A stretch of 64,000 nt of DNA. Source: Deltaproteobacteria bacterium. GTDB taxonomy: Bacteria > Desulfobacterota > Desulfarculia > Adiutricales > Adiutricaceae. The notes below the pieces were generated by a model. The model did no database searches, had not been told where the DNA came from, and worked only from the letters and a program-made list of their open reading frames with translations. A program made the translations under genes and the position numbers. The stretch covers positions 18,142 to 82,141 of the forward strand of contig JAISCZ010000055.1 in NCBI GenBank assembly GCA_031265205.1, in the 5' to 3' direction. Positions within the stretch are counted from its first letter, which is position 1. Each line of letters opens with the position of its first letter. Of this stretch, positions 46,596-56,176 are shown one piece after another.

Positions 46596-46862
46596 TCATG
46601 ATTCTGTGGCGCGCGTCGCCATTCACGCCGCTCAACCGGGGCGCGGCCAACCCCCAAAAACCCCGCGGAGCGCTGTCGGGCTCCGTGGGCGATATCGTCT
46701 TTATGGCGATATTTTATGAATTTCATGTAAAAAAAATTTTTATATAGATTCAATTTTGATTCCATAGCGCGCGCCGCCTGACGCGGCGCTCACGCTTGGC
46801 GCCCCCCCCCCCCAAACAGCGCGGAGCGCCGTTGGCCGCCGCGGGCGCCATCGCCTTTGAGC
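46596..46862. repeat. Diverged tandem duplication with poly-C tract
   Basis: About 108 bases at 46596-46706 recur in diverged form at 46754-46862: TGATTC-nn-TxGCGCGCG, then GCTCA, a C-run, GCGGAGCGC, and GGGCG...ATCG-CTTT. The second copy carries twelve consecutive C's (46802-46813). Confidence 0.5.
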
Positions 46863-47594
46863 CCCTCGTTCCAGGAGGCCGAGAGGGCGCGCTCAAGCCC
46901 GCGACGCGACAAGCGCGCGCGAGGATGGGGACCTCCGCCCGGAGAATTTTTGGTCGCGCGCCCCAGAAGCGCTCCGACGCCGCCCCGCGGCCCCCCCGGG
47001 AGTCGCGGCGTGGAGGCGGGACGAGGAGAGCGTCAGTGGCGTTGGAGCGCTCGCTCATTTTAGGGTTTCGGCGAGGCGCCTGAAACGCGCGCGAAAACGC
47101 GCCGCGCTCCCTTCGTCGCGGGCGCGCGCAAACGCCCGTCAGGCGCCGCGGCCGTTTCGCGCGCCCGCGCTGTCGCCCTGAAAAACGGGGGGGACTGAGC
47201 GGGGAACGGGAAACAATCGCGGGGATAGCCTTCGGCTCTCTGTCGCCCCCATTGAGAACGCGCTCGTCACGCCGCCTTGGCGCGAGTTTTTTTTAGCGAT
47301 CGCCGCCAACGGACGCGTTTGGCGTTTTCGCCAGGCGCGGCGTTCCGGAAGGATTCGCGTCAAGAGTTAGTTGAACGAACAGTGGAGCGCGTCCACAAAA
47401 GGCGGCGGTCTGGACAAGGCGCGAAAAAAATTTAACCGTCAAGGCGTATCGAGAGAGAGGGCCAATCAAGCGCCGCGGAATAATAAGCGCGGCTTAAAAA
47501 ACCGCGCGCCGTCGTCGCGAAATTTACGGTAACGCGAAAATTCTCGCGTTTCCACGCGTCCGCGCGAGGGAAAGAGCGAGCCTTTCCAACGCTT

Positions 47595-49526
47595 TTATTC
47601 CATTTTTTCGGTATTTGGCGCCTCATCACCGCCTTGGCCCGACATTTCCTCCGCGGGAGCGCGGGGCGCGTCGTCGGAGGCTTCGGGGGCGTCGTCGAAG
47701 GCTTGGGGGGCGTCGGAGGCGCGCGCTCTATCGCCGTTGCGGTTACGGGGGAGGGGCAGTCCGTGCTTGCGGAGCTTGCGGGAAACCCCGGCCTGGCTTA
47801 TCCCTAAAAAAATGGCCATTTCCCGCGTGTTGCGGCAACTGGAAAGGGCCTTTAAAAGGGTCTTTTTCTCAATGTCCTCCAGGTTTTTCTGGAGCTGCGG
47901 GGGAGCGGGCTCTTCCGCGCTGGATTCGCTCGCTTGGATAGGGGAGGGTTCCTCCAAGGTCTGGGCTAAAAATTCGCCAATCTCGGGCCGATCGCTTAAT
48001 AGCACGGCCTGGTGAAGGCAGTTGAGCAGCTCCCGCACGTTTCCGGGAAAAGGATAGGCGCGCAAAGCCTCGAAGGCGGCGGGGTCCAATTCGCGCGAGA
48101 CCTCGTAGCGCTCATTGAGGCGCGCGAGCTCGCGGCGGGCTATTTCGGCGATATCTTCCTTGCGGTCCCGCAGGGGCGGGATGTTGAGGCAAAAGACGGA
48201 AAGCCGGAAAAATAGATCCCCCCGGAAGAGCTTGCGTTCCATGAGGGAACGCAGGTCCTGATTCGTGGCGGCGATGATGGCCGCGTCGCTGGTAATGATG
48301 CGGTGGCCCGAGATCCGCCGAAAGGAGCGGGTATCCAGAAAGGTCAAAAGCTTGGTCTGCAACGTGAGGGGCATTTCGCCGATCTCGTCCATAAAGACCG
48401 TGCCCTTGCCAGCTATCTCAAAGAGGCCGGCGCGCCCCTCGGGCGCCGCTCCGGTGAAGGCGCCTTTTTCGTAGCCGAAGAGCTCGGCCTCCAAAAGATG
48501 CTCCGGAAGGGCCGCGCAGTTGATGTGGATAAAGGGCTCCACGGCCCTTTTGGACTTAGAGTGGATAAACTTGGCCACGAGGCCTTTGCCCGTGCCGCTC
48601 TCGCCGGTAATGAGAACTTGCGGAGCGTCGTAACGGGCCAGCTTCGCGGCGGTCTCGAGACTTCTGGCCATCGCGGGGCTGCGGGAGACAACCTCCTTGG
48701 GCGAGAGATCGGTTTGCCGCGTCTCCTCGATCTCGTCTTTGAAATGGTTAATCAGCGTTTTGTGCCGCTGGAGCGACGTCTGCAGCTCCAAAAGCTCCGT
48801 TAGGTCGCGCTCGTTGATGACGACGAGCCGCGCTTCGCCGTCGGGGGAAAAAATTGGCGTTCCGGTGATGAGGATGTGTTTGCCGGTCCGAAAATGGCGC
48901 ACCAGGCGGGTTACGGCTTTGCCGGAGCCCAAAACTTCCTGGCTGATAGTTTCGCTGATATATTTGTGCTCGACCAAATAACTGATCCGCCGTCCCTGGA
49001 GTTCCTCGCGGGTGGTCCCCATCTGCCGCGCGGCGGCGTCGTTGATCAGGAGCACGCGCTCCTTGGCGTCGACGATGGAAATGCCGTCCGAAGAACTTTC
49101 AAAGATCTGTTTGTAATAGGGAGTCAGGGGATCGAGGGGTTGGCCGGCCTTGAGATAGGGCTGCCACAGCCTTTGGTCGAAAATGGTGACCGTGGCCCCG
49201 GGATTGTTTCCCGCGAGGGGTTTGACTTGGATATAGCAGTTGTCAAGTTCCGGGGGAACCAGGCCGATGGCCTGGCGTCCGCCCGTCATGGCGTCCATGA
49301 TCTCCGCGGCGCTCTTGGGCCAGAACTTGGAAAGCTCCAGGCCCAAAAGGCGGTGCGGGGGAAGCCCCAAATGATTCGCGGCCTCTAAGTTAGCCTCAAT
49401 GACCAGGCCGGAAACGCTCAAAACCATGATGCCAACGGGAAGGCTGTTCAAGATGTCGGAAACGGCGATGGGCGCCGACGGTTCCAAAGGGGGGGAGGGC
49501 GCGGAGGCGGGTTTTTTGGAAGTCAT
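47595..49526 (-). CDS. PAS-containing sigma-54-dependent transcriptional activator
   Basis: 643 residues: two PAS-type sensor domains (~20-115 and ~135-245), a complete NtrC-type AAA+ domain (~285-510) and a TyrR-like helix-turn-helix (EMAIFLGISQAGVSRKLRKHG). The central domain keeps every key element: Walker A GESGTGKGLVAKF, GAFTGA loop YEKGAFTGA, Walker B GTVFMDEIGEM, and FPGNVREL. An acidic Ala/Asp-rich tail ends the protein. PAS domains suggest a small-molecule ligand. Given its position and the sigma-54-type promoter at 45467-45482, it probably controls the methyltransferase-BCCT operon. The ribosome-binding site is weak. Confidence 0.92.
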   Translation of the reverse strand: MTSKKPASAPSPPLEPSAPIAVSDILNSLPVGIMVLSVSGLVIEANLEAANHLGLPPHRLLGLELSKFWPKSAAEIMDAMTGGRQAIGLVPPELDNCYIQVKPLAGNNPGATVTIFDQRLWQPYLKAGQPLDPLTPYYKQIFESSSDGISIVDAKERVLLINDAAARQMGTTREELQGRRISYLVEHKYISETISQEVLGSGKAVTRLVRHFRTGKHILITGTPIFSPDGEARLVVINERDLTELLELQTSLQRHKTLINHFKDEIEETRQTDLSPKEVVSRSPAMARSLETAAKLARYDAPQVLITGESGTGKGLVAKFIHSKSKRAVEPFIHINCAALPEHLLEAELFGYEKGAFTGAAPEGRAGLFEIAGKGTVFMDEIGEMPLTLQTKLLTFLDTRSFRRISGHRIITSDAAIIAATNQDLRSLMERKLFRGDLFFRLSVFCLNIPPLRDRKEDIAEIARRELARLNERYEVSRELDPAAFEALRAYPFPGNVRELLNCLHQAVLLSDRPEIGEFLAQTLEEPSPIQASESSAEEPAPPQLQKNLEDIEKKTLLKALSSCRNTREMAIFLGISQAGVSRKLRKHGLPLPRNRNGDRARASDAPQAFDDAPEASDDAPRAPAEEMSGQGGDEAPNTEKME

Positions 49527-50222
49527 AAAAAATCGCGAAAAGCGAGGGATACCGAAATGGGGCTCCCCGAATGCCTTTTCAGCTCCCGAGGGGGGAGGGA
49601 AAAAAGCGGAATTTAGGGGCGAGCGCCCGCAAATCCTTTGAAAGAGGCCTTTATCCCGCGGCGATGGCCGCGTGAAAAAATTGACGCCGTTATAATAGAT
49701 CTTATCTCAAAAATTATCAAGCTCGACCTAAATCGCGCGAATTCGCGCTCTCTTTCCTTTCTCCCCGAAAAGCGATAATAACGCGCTAAAACAAACAAAC
49801 ATTAGTTTATTTTCAAGGATAAAAGGCCCGCCGCGCGCGCTAAAATTGAATAACGTAAAAAGGCCAAATTGACTTTCTCCAATTTTTCGCGCGGAACTTA
49901 AATAAGCGATCCGGCCAGTCGTTACGGCGTAAAAAATAAAAGCGAAACGGTAAAAAAATAGTCCGCCTTTTTTCGAACGCGCGCTGAAAACGCCGATAAA
50001 GACAAGCGTTTCGCTAGAGAGGCCGCGCGAAGGCGGAAATTTGAAGACGGCGGCGAAAGCGAAATTAGAACGCGCTATTTGGGGAAACGCCGCCGCGCAA
50101 ATGATCCAAGCGCGAAACGGTTATGAGCTAAACGCTTGATTTTGGGGGGAAAAGACGACAGTCCCGCCTCTTGACAATCTCCCCGCGATTCTGTACATTT
50201 TCGATAAACAAGGAATACCGCC
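49527..50222. other. Intergenic gap between divergent genes
   Basis: About 700 bases between the sigma-54 activator (minus) and the small transposase-like gene (plus). Its right end carries the promoter of the latter. The middle is AT-richer. No gene is seen. Confidence 0.5.
50171..50199 (+). promoter_or_regulatory. Strong sigma-70 promoter of the small transposase-like gene
   Basis: Consensus TTGACA (50171-50176), a 17-base spacer and TACATT (50194-50199), 24 bases before the ATG. AAGGA lies between promoter and start codon. Confidence 0.75.
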
Positions 50223-50477
50223 ATGGCTTATCTCCATATTTCCAAAATTAGAGGCGTTGATTATATCTACGGGGGAGTGTCGTATCGCGATCCGGTTACT
50301 GGCTCGCCCCAGAGAGACTCCGTGTGTTTGGGCAAAATTGACTCAATAACGCGCGAGCCGATTTATAACGGCAATTACGCGCCGTGGATAGACAAAAATA
50401 AGAAGACAATCAAACGCTCTTTGGAAGAATACGCCCTCGAAAAGCGCATAAGCCTTAACGTTAGCCGAAACGCTTAA
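50223..50477 (+). CDS. Short protein resembling the N-terminus of an IS4/IS1634-type transposase
   Basis: 84 residues. It begins MAYLHISKIRGVDYIYGG and contains RDSVCLGKIDSITREPIYNG, like the beta-strand entry of IS1634-type transposases (a '...YLGKIDxxTGE' pattern). The sequence then stops where the catalytic DDE domain would begin, and nothing catalytic follows in any frame. It has a good promoter and ribosome-binding site. It may be a truncated element remnant still expressed, or a domesticated small protein. Composition is lower in GC than neighbours. The family call is from memory and moderate. Confidence 0.6.
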   Translation: MAYLHISKIRGVDYIYGGVSYRDPVTGSPQRDSVCLGKIDSITREPIYNGNYAPWIDKNKKTIKRSLEEYALEKRISLNVSRNA

Positions 50478-51396
50478 GCGCGGAGACGGCTCCTCGTGGG
50501 GAGCGCGCCCCGGATTTTCGTAAGTCCCCCTGGAAGCGGAATGGCGCGGCGGAAGCGGGGATAGAGGACCCTCTTGGGGCGCCGCGCGGCGCCTTTAAAA
50601 ATACCGGCGGCCCGCCACCTAAGGCTTTGATAAAGCGCCGTTCGCCCCTCGCGATCTCCGGGGCGACCGTCAGCGAAAAGCGGCGTTAGACGCCCGCGCG
50701 AGCCGCCACGGCGGTCGCTTGAGCTTGGCCCCGAGTAAGATCAAGGGCTCAAAGGTAGGCGCTCCTCTCCGTCAACCTCCCGCTATCGGCGTTTCAAGAG
50801 AGTTCCCTCTTTGTTTGATTTAGGGAAATATAATTTTGACGAGAGAAAAAGGCGCGTTTTTTCGCCGGAAAAGAGGACGGCGAATACTCTCGTCGCGCCA
50901 ACTTAACTTCAAAGCTTTTTAGCCCTAAAAATTTTATCGTATAATAGGCCACGAGCGCGTCCGAATCACGCCCCTTCTTGAGCCCTCCTTCGCCGCCCGG
51001 ACGCCCTTGTCGGGAGGAGGCTCGCCGGAAAAATCGCCCCTTGGGCGCGGGGAGACGCGCGAGCGGCGCCGCCGGTTAACAGTTTATCGTGCCATGACAA
51101 GCCAGTATTTGATGATAAATTAACCTAAAATTATAATATTGGAGCTATTATATTGAAATTACAATTTAATAATCTAAATATTTTTAAAAATAAGCCCATA
51201 ACAGGCGTTTGAACGGCGCGGCAAAAAAATTTTTCCCGCGCGTTTCCGTCGTCGCCGTCCCCATGATGACCGAATGTAGTACTACAAATCCGAGGATTTT
51301 TAGTTTAAAATAAGCCTTATCGTAGCGGTTAAGGCGCTTTTGCCGCCATTTTCCGCGCTATTTCATTGACATTCGCTCGCGCCCTAAGGAGAAAGC
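50478..51396. other. Intergenic gap upstream of BCCT transporter 2
   Basis: About 920 bases. An AT-rich patch lies at ~51100-51200 and a perfect 12-base palindrome TGTAGTACTACA at 51275-51286, about 110 bases before the transporter start. No gene is seen. Confidence 0.5.
51275..51286. promoter_or_regulatory. Palindrome, possible operator for BCCT 2
   Basis: TGTAGTACTACA is a perfect 12-base palindrome in the upstream region of the second BCCT gene. It could be a repressor site. No matching copy was noticed elsewhere in the window. Confidence 0.3.
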
Positions 51397-53070
51397 ATGA
51401 CAAAGGACCATAACCCGCGAAAGTTCGCTCCCATTGAGCCAGTTGTGTTTTTTCCCTCAATAGCCATCGTCGCCCTCGCCGCGATCGCGATGATCGCTTT
51501 TCCCGCCCAAGCCGCGGCCAAGGTTTCCGCGTCCTACGCCTTTATCATGAAGAATCTTTCTTCCATGTTTATGTTCTTTGGCTTTTTCGCTTTCGCGACG
51601 GTCATTGTCCTGGGCTTTGGCCGTTACGGGAACACGCGCTTGGGGGGCCCAGACGAAAAACCCGAGTTTTCCACCTTTTCCTGGATAAGCATGCTTTTCT
51701 GCGCTGGGATAGGGATTGGCATTATGATTTGGTCCGTCGTGGAGCCAATCTACTATATTTCCAATCCACCGATGGGCATCAAGCCTCAATCTGATTTGGC
51801 CTATACCTGGGCCCATATGCTGCCTCTCTTCCATTGGGGCTTTTCCGCCTGGGCCATTTACTGTCTCCCCACCATTCCCATCGCCTACAGCGTTTACGTG
51901 CGGCGCGAGAAGATCTTCCGCATCAGCGAAAGCTCCAGGCCCATTTTGGGAAAGCAGGCGGATGGCGCGGTGGGCAAATTCATTGAAATTGTCGTCCTTT
52001 TGGGCACCGTGGGCGCCATCGGAACCTCCCTGGGGCTCGCCATCCCCTTAATCTCCAGGCTTCTCTCCAGCATGTTCGGGGCCCCCGACGACCTCTTTCT
52101 CAAAAGCGCGGTCACGGTCATCCTTTTCGTTCTCTTCGGCGGAAGCGTCTATTTGGGGATCGAAAAGGGGCTCAAAAACCTGACCCGCTTCAACGTCTGG
52201 GGCGCCATCCTGCTGCTGTTCCTGGTGCTCGGCTTCGGCCCCACGGGCTTTATTTTCGATCTCTTGAGCAACAGCCTGGGGCTTCTGTTCAACAACTTTT
52301 TCGGCTTAACCTTCCAAACCGAGCCCTTGCGCCTTTTGGAAACCCCGGTCAGGGAAAGTTGGCCGCAAAATTGGACCGTTTTTTATTGGGCCTGGTGGGT
52401 GGCCTACGCTCCCATCACCGCCCTTTTCGTGGCGAGCATCTCGCGGGGGAGGACCATTAAAGAGCTGGTCCTGGCCGAATGCCTCTGGGGCACCCTGGGC
52501 TGCTGGATCTTCATGGCCATTTTCGGGGCCTATAGCCTCTACGCCCAGAAGTCGGGCCTGGTGGACGTGGTGGGAATTCAGGCCAACTCGGGGGACCCCG
52601 CGGCCTGTCTCGCCGTGATGTCCTCTTTGGGGGCCCATTGGCTCATCGTGCCCCTCTACGCGATCATGTGTTTTGTCTTTCTGGCCACGACCCTCCAGGC
52701 GGCTTCCTATTCCCTGGCCAATCTCTGCGTGAAAAAAGGGCACAGCGACAAACAGCCCGAGCGCTGGAACCGGATGCTCTGGGCGAGCCTCGTCGCCGTC
52801 TTTGGGCTGGGCATATTGGTCGCCGGGGGCGAGAAGGCCTTAAAGACGGTCCAGACCTCCACCATCGTGGGCGGGGTAATCATCGTGCCGATAATTCTCG
52901 TCCTGGTGGCGTCGCTCTTTAAATCCCTCCGTCAGGATTTCGCGGGGGCCTTCCCCACGGGCGGGATCGTCGCGCCGATTTTCAAGAAGGAAGCCGCGCC
53001 GCTTTCCCTTCAAAAAAACGCGGCCGCGGAAAACGCGGAAGACCAGGGAAAAGGGGGCGGCGCGCGCTAA
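51397..53070 (+). CDS. BCCT family betaine/carnitine/choline transporter 2
   Basis: 557 residues, about twelve membrane segments. The BCCT signature WTVFYWAWWVAYAPITALFV is followed by SISRGRTIKELV, and FCAGIGIGIMIWSVVEPIYY and LFHWGFSAWAIYC are conserved. It closely resembles the BCCT protein at 42.1-43.7 kb and is probably a paralogue with a different or overlapping substrate. It is on the opposite strand, outside the methyltransferase operon and with its own upstream region. AAGGAG precedes the ATG by about 6 bases. The C-terminus is a short Ala/Glu-rich tail. An 8-bp hairpin (CGCGCGCT/AGCGCGCG) overlaps the stop codon. Confidence 0.93.
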   Translation: MTKDHNPRKFAPIEPVVFFPSIAIVALAAIAMIAFPAQAAAKVSASYAFIMKNLSSMFMFFGFFAFATVIVLGFGRYGNTRLGGPDEKPEFSTFSWISMLFCAGIGIGIMIWSVVEPIYYISNPPMGIKPQSDLAYTWAHMLPLFHWGFSAWAIYCLPTIPIAYSVYVRREKIFRISESSRPILGKQADGAVGKFIEIVVLLGTVGAIGTSLGLAIPLISRLLSSMFGAPDDLFLKSAVTVILFVLFGGSVYLGIEKGLKNLTRFNVWGAILLLFLVLGFGPTGFIFDLLSNSLGLLFNNFFGLTFQTEPLRLLETPVRESWPQNWTVFYWAWWVAYAPITALFVASISRGRTIKELVLAECLWGTLGCWIFMAIFGAYSLYAQKSGLVDVVGIQANSGDPAACLAVMSSLGAHWLIVPLYAIMCFVFLATTLQAASYSLANLCVKKGHSDKQPERWNRMLWASLVAVFGLGILVAGGEKALKTVQTSTIVGGVIIVPIILVLVASLFKSLRQDFAGAFPTGGIVAPIFKKEAAPLSLQKNAAAENAEDQGKGGGAR

Positions 53071-54203
53071 AGAGCGCGCGGAGAAGCTCTCGTAAGATCC
53101 CGCGCGTCATTGCCGGCGCGCTCCCCCCAAGCTCTCGCGCCACGCCGAGGCGCTCAAGCCTCAAAGACGGGAGAAGCGGGGGCGTTTCGCCGGAGCTTGA
53201 AAATCGCGTTTAAGGCGAGGGATAAGCCTCCCTCGCCGCGCGCTAACTTATAGGCGCCTTTAAGGCCGGCGCGAGGTGGCCTGGCGCGTCGCGCGCCTTG
53301 GGGAGGCGCTTGACGCGAAATTCGCGCGCGCGGACTCTCGCGGACGCCTAACGCTCCGTTCGCCGTCCGCGTCTTTGCCACGCCGCCTTTAAGGCGGAAG
53401 CGCGCGCGTTTTTATTTTTTCCAATTCAACCATTTGGAGAGACGCGCGCCCACGCGGAAGACTTTCGCGGAGGACTCCCGAAGGCGCCGTCTTAATCCTT
53501 CATGGACGGAAAAGCCCTTTCCCCATAAAGAGGCCTCCATCCGGAGCGCGAAAAAGCGCGACCTTTCCCGTAAAAATTAAAAAATCGCGCGCGTAAGCGC
53601 CCTTTTAAAATTAGACGCGCGCGCCTCTAGGCGCGGCTCTTCCCCAAGACTAAACGGCCGCGCGACTTTGAGGGAGCGCGCGCCTTCCCTAAGACGCGAT
53701 CCTCGCGAATGACGAAAGGCGCGCGACGCCGCGACGCGCGGAAACCCGTCCGCGAGCCGCGCCGCGCGGGGAGCGTCTTTTCTCTTTTCCCGATAGGCGC
53801 GACTGACGGGATCCTCTTTGGCGCTCCCAAGGACGGCCCTTTCGCGTTTCGCGCGCGCCGCCGGTCGCGCCGCGCGACCTTCGCGCGCGGGCGATCGGCC
53901 CCGCCTTGGCCGGAGGGGCGGCGGGCGTGGGTCTCCCCGCGGACCCGCCAGCGCTCGCTCCCGCGCCCGCGCGACCTTAAGGCGCGTTTTTCCCCTCGAA
54001 ACCACTAAAAAAAGGCCTTTTATCCCCGCGGGCGATTTTTATTAACTACTATTTTACGTTAAGCCGTTGAGCGCGCTGAATTGATTCTCGCGACGCGATG
54101 GGTTAAATTGTTAGATTCGATAGGCCGACGCGAAAAGCCCCGCCCGCGGGCGCCCGGCGGCTTTTCCCGAGGCGGCCCTCAGCGCGAGTTTCGAAGGACT
54201 TTT
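53071..54203. other. Intergenic gap upstream of metG
   Basis: About 1.1 kb of GC-rich sequence in which only arginine-rich shadow frames are open. No T-box, leader or gene recognised. Confidence 0.5.
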
Positions 54204-56123
54204 ATGACCTATTACGTCACGACCCCCATTTATTACGTCAACGCCAAACCTCACCTGGGCCACGCCTACACCACCATTGTCTGCGACTCCCTGACGCGCT
54301 TCCATCGGCTGATCGGGGACGATTCCTTCATGCTCACGGGCACCGACGAGCACGGCGACAAGATCGCCGAGGCCGCCGCCCGGGAGGGCTGCTCCCCCCA
54401 GGTTTACGTCAACTATATTTCCTCAAGCTTCCAATTCGCCTGGCCCAAGTTCAGCGTCCAATACGACGACTTTATCCGGACGACCGAGGAGCGCCACAAA
54501 ACCGCGGTCTCCCGCTTCATGAATCTCGTGAGCGAGAGGGGCGACATCTATTTCGGGGAATACGGCGGCCTCTACTGCGTCGGCTGCGAAAGGTTCTACA
54601 CCGAAAAAGAGCTGGAAAACGGCCTCTGTCCCGATCATAAGACCCCGCCCAAGTATATCGCCGAAAAGAACTACTTTTTCCGCATGGGCAAATACCAGGA
54701 CTGGCTCATCGACCATATTAAGAAAAATCCCGACTTCATCCAGCCGGAACGCTATAAAAACGAGGTCCTCTCTTTCCTGTCCGAGCCCCTGGAAGACCTT
54801 TGCGTCAGCCGTCCCAAGAGCCGGCTCTCCTGGGGAATCGACATCCCCTTTGACCATAACTTCGTGACCTACGTTTGGTTCGACGCGCTCATTAACTATA
54901 TCACCGCGCTCGGCTGGCCCGACGGGGAAAAATTCCCGCGCTACTGGCCCAGCGCCGAGCACGTGGTGGCCAAGGACATTTTGAAACCCCACGCCATTTT
55001 CTGGCCCATCATGCTCCACAGCGCGGGGCTCCCCGTCTACAAGCGCCTAAACGTCCACGGCTACTGGCGGATGGAAGAGTCCAAGATGAGCAAGTCCGTG
55101 GGCAACGTGGTGGACATCTTTACCCTCCGCGAGGAGTTCGGGTCGGACGCCATCCGCTATTTTCTCATGCGGGAGATGAATTTCGGGCTCGACAGCGAAT
55201 TTTCCCGGGAAAGGGTCCTGGAACGCCACAACGCCGATCTGGCCAACGATTTCGGCAATCTTTGGCAACGCTCCGCGACCATGCTCCACAAATACCTCGG
55301 CGGAGTCGTCCCCGCCACGGCCCTCCGGGAAATAGCCGCCGACCCCGCGTGGAGCGCCCAACTCTCCTCCCTGATCGGCGAGTACAAAGAAAACTTCCTC
55401 CGCGTCAGGCCCCAGGAGGCTCTGAAAAAGGTCTGGGAATTCGTGGGGAGCCTCAACAAGCTTATCGACTCCGAGGCCCCCTGGGCCCTGGCCCGCGCGG
55501 AGGAGACCCGACCGCGCCTCCAAATAGTCATGGCGACCCTGATTAAGGGCCTCGCCGTCATCGGGGCCCTGGCCTCCCCGGTGGCCCCCCGGACCGGGGC
55601 GGAACTCTGGCGCCGCCTGGGCCTCGATCCGGGAAGGATTACCCTGGACCTCGCGGAAATCGACGCTGGCCTTTCCCGCGGCCAGGTCGTGGAAGTGGGG
55701 GACCCCTTTTTCCTCCGGGCGGAGCGCGAGGACAAAGGGAAAAAAACCCCCGCCCCCCCCAAGGCCAAAGCCCCCCAGGCCCCCCCGGAAGGCCCCGCCC
55801 CGGAAATTGATTTCGCGGAATTTAAGCGCTTAGACCTCAAAATCGGCGAGATCCTGGAGGCCGAGCCCGTCCCCAAGAGCGACAAGCTTTTAAAGCTCAA
55901 AGTCTCCTTGGGCGCGGAGGAAAGAACCATCGTCGCGGGGATCAAAAAATACTTCGAGCCAGCGGAACTGGTGGGCCAAAGGCTCCTCGTCGTCGCGAAC
56001 CTCGCGCCAAGGGAGCTCATGGGCCTCAAATCCCATGGCATGGTCCTGTGCGCGAGCGGGGAGGGGACGCTGGCCATTTTAAACCCTTCAAGGCCCCTCC
56101 CCCCGGGAAGCCCGGTTTCCTAG
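54204..56123 (+). CDS. metG: Methionyl-tRNA synthetase with C-terminal tRNA-binding domain
   Basis: 639 residues; attaches methionine to tRNA-Met in the cytoplasm. The class I HIGH motif is in YVNAKPHLGHAYTT. The CP-domain zinc knuckle is CVGCERFYTEKELENGLCPD, a CxxC...CxxH type as in single-zinc MetRS. KMSKS is present as EESKMSKSVGN. A Pro/Ala linker leads to a C-terminal Trbp111-like OB domain (~535-639: FKRLDLKIGEILEAEPVPKS). The start is set by AAGGA seven bases before this ATG; the 41 upstream codons of the open frame are not protein-like. First gene of the run metG-trkA-trkH-mpl::rnc-era. Confidence 0.97.
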   Translation: MTYYVTTPIYYVNAKPHLGHAYTTIVCDSLTRFHRLIGDDSFMLTGTDEHGDKIAEAAAREGCSPQVYVNYISSSFQFAWPKFSVQYDDFIRTTEERHKTAVSRFMNLVSERGDIYFGEYGGLYCVGCERFYTEKELENGLCPDHKTPPKYIAEKNYFFRMGKYQDWLIDHIKKNPDFIQPERYKNEVLSFLSEPLEDLCVSRPKSRLSWGIDIPFDHNFVTYVWFDALINYITALGWPDGEKFPRYWPSAEHVVAKDILKPHAIFWPIMLHSAGLPVYKRLNVHGYWRMEESKMSKSVGNVVDIFTLREEFGSDAIRYFLMREMNFGLDSEFSRERVLERHNADLANDFGNLWQRSATMLHKYLGGVVPATALREIAADPAWSAQLSSLIGEYKENFLRVRPQEALKKVWEFVGSLNKLIDSEAPWALARAEETRPRLQIVMATLIKGLAVIGALASPVAPRTGAELWRRLGLDPGRITLDLAEIDAGLSRGQVVEVGDPFFLRAEREDKGKKTPAPPKAKAPQAPPEGPAPEIDFAEFKRLDLKIGEILEAEPVPKSDKLLKLKVSLGAEERTIVAGIKKYFEPAELVGQRLLVVANLAPRELMGLKSHGMVLCASGEGTLAILNPSRPLPPGSPVS

Positions 56124-56176
56124 AGGGAAAAGCGCCCGGGGGAAGCCTTTTTCCCCGGCGCTCGCGTTGGATAGTT

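Larger units (their letters stand above)
45214..47594. other. 2.4-kb gap with sigma-54 promoter and repeats
   Basis: Between the methyltransferase operon and its probable activator. It holds the sigma-54-type promoter, AT-rich patches (~46120-46200, 46280-46400, 46530-46760), a diverged duplicated segment and a 12-C tract. I see no intact gene. Confidence 0.6.

Noticed and set aside
51367..51372. TTGACA directly upstream of BCCT 2 as a -35 box
   Set aside because: The -10 position would fall on or beyond the ribosome-binding site and no -10-like sequence is present there.
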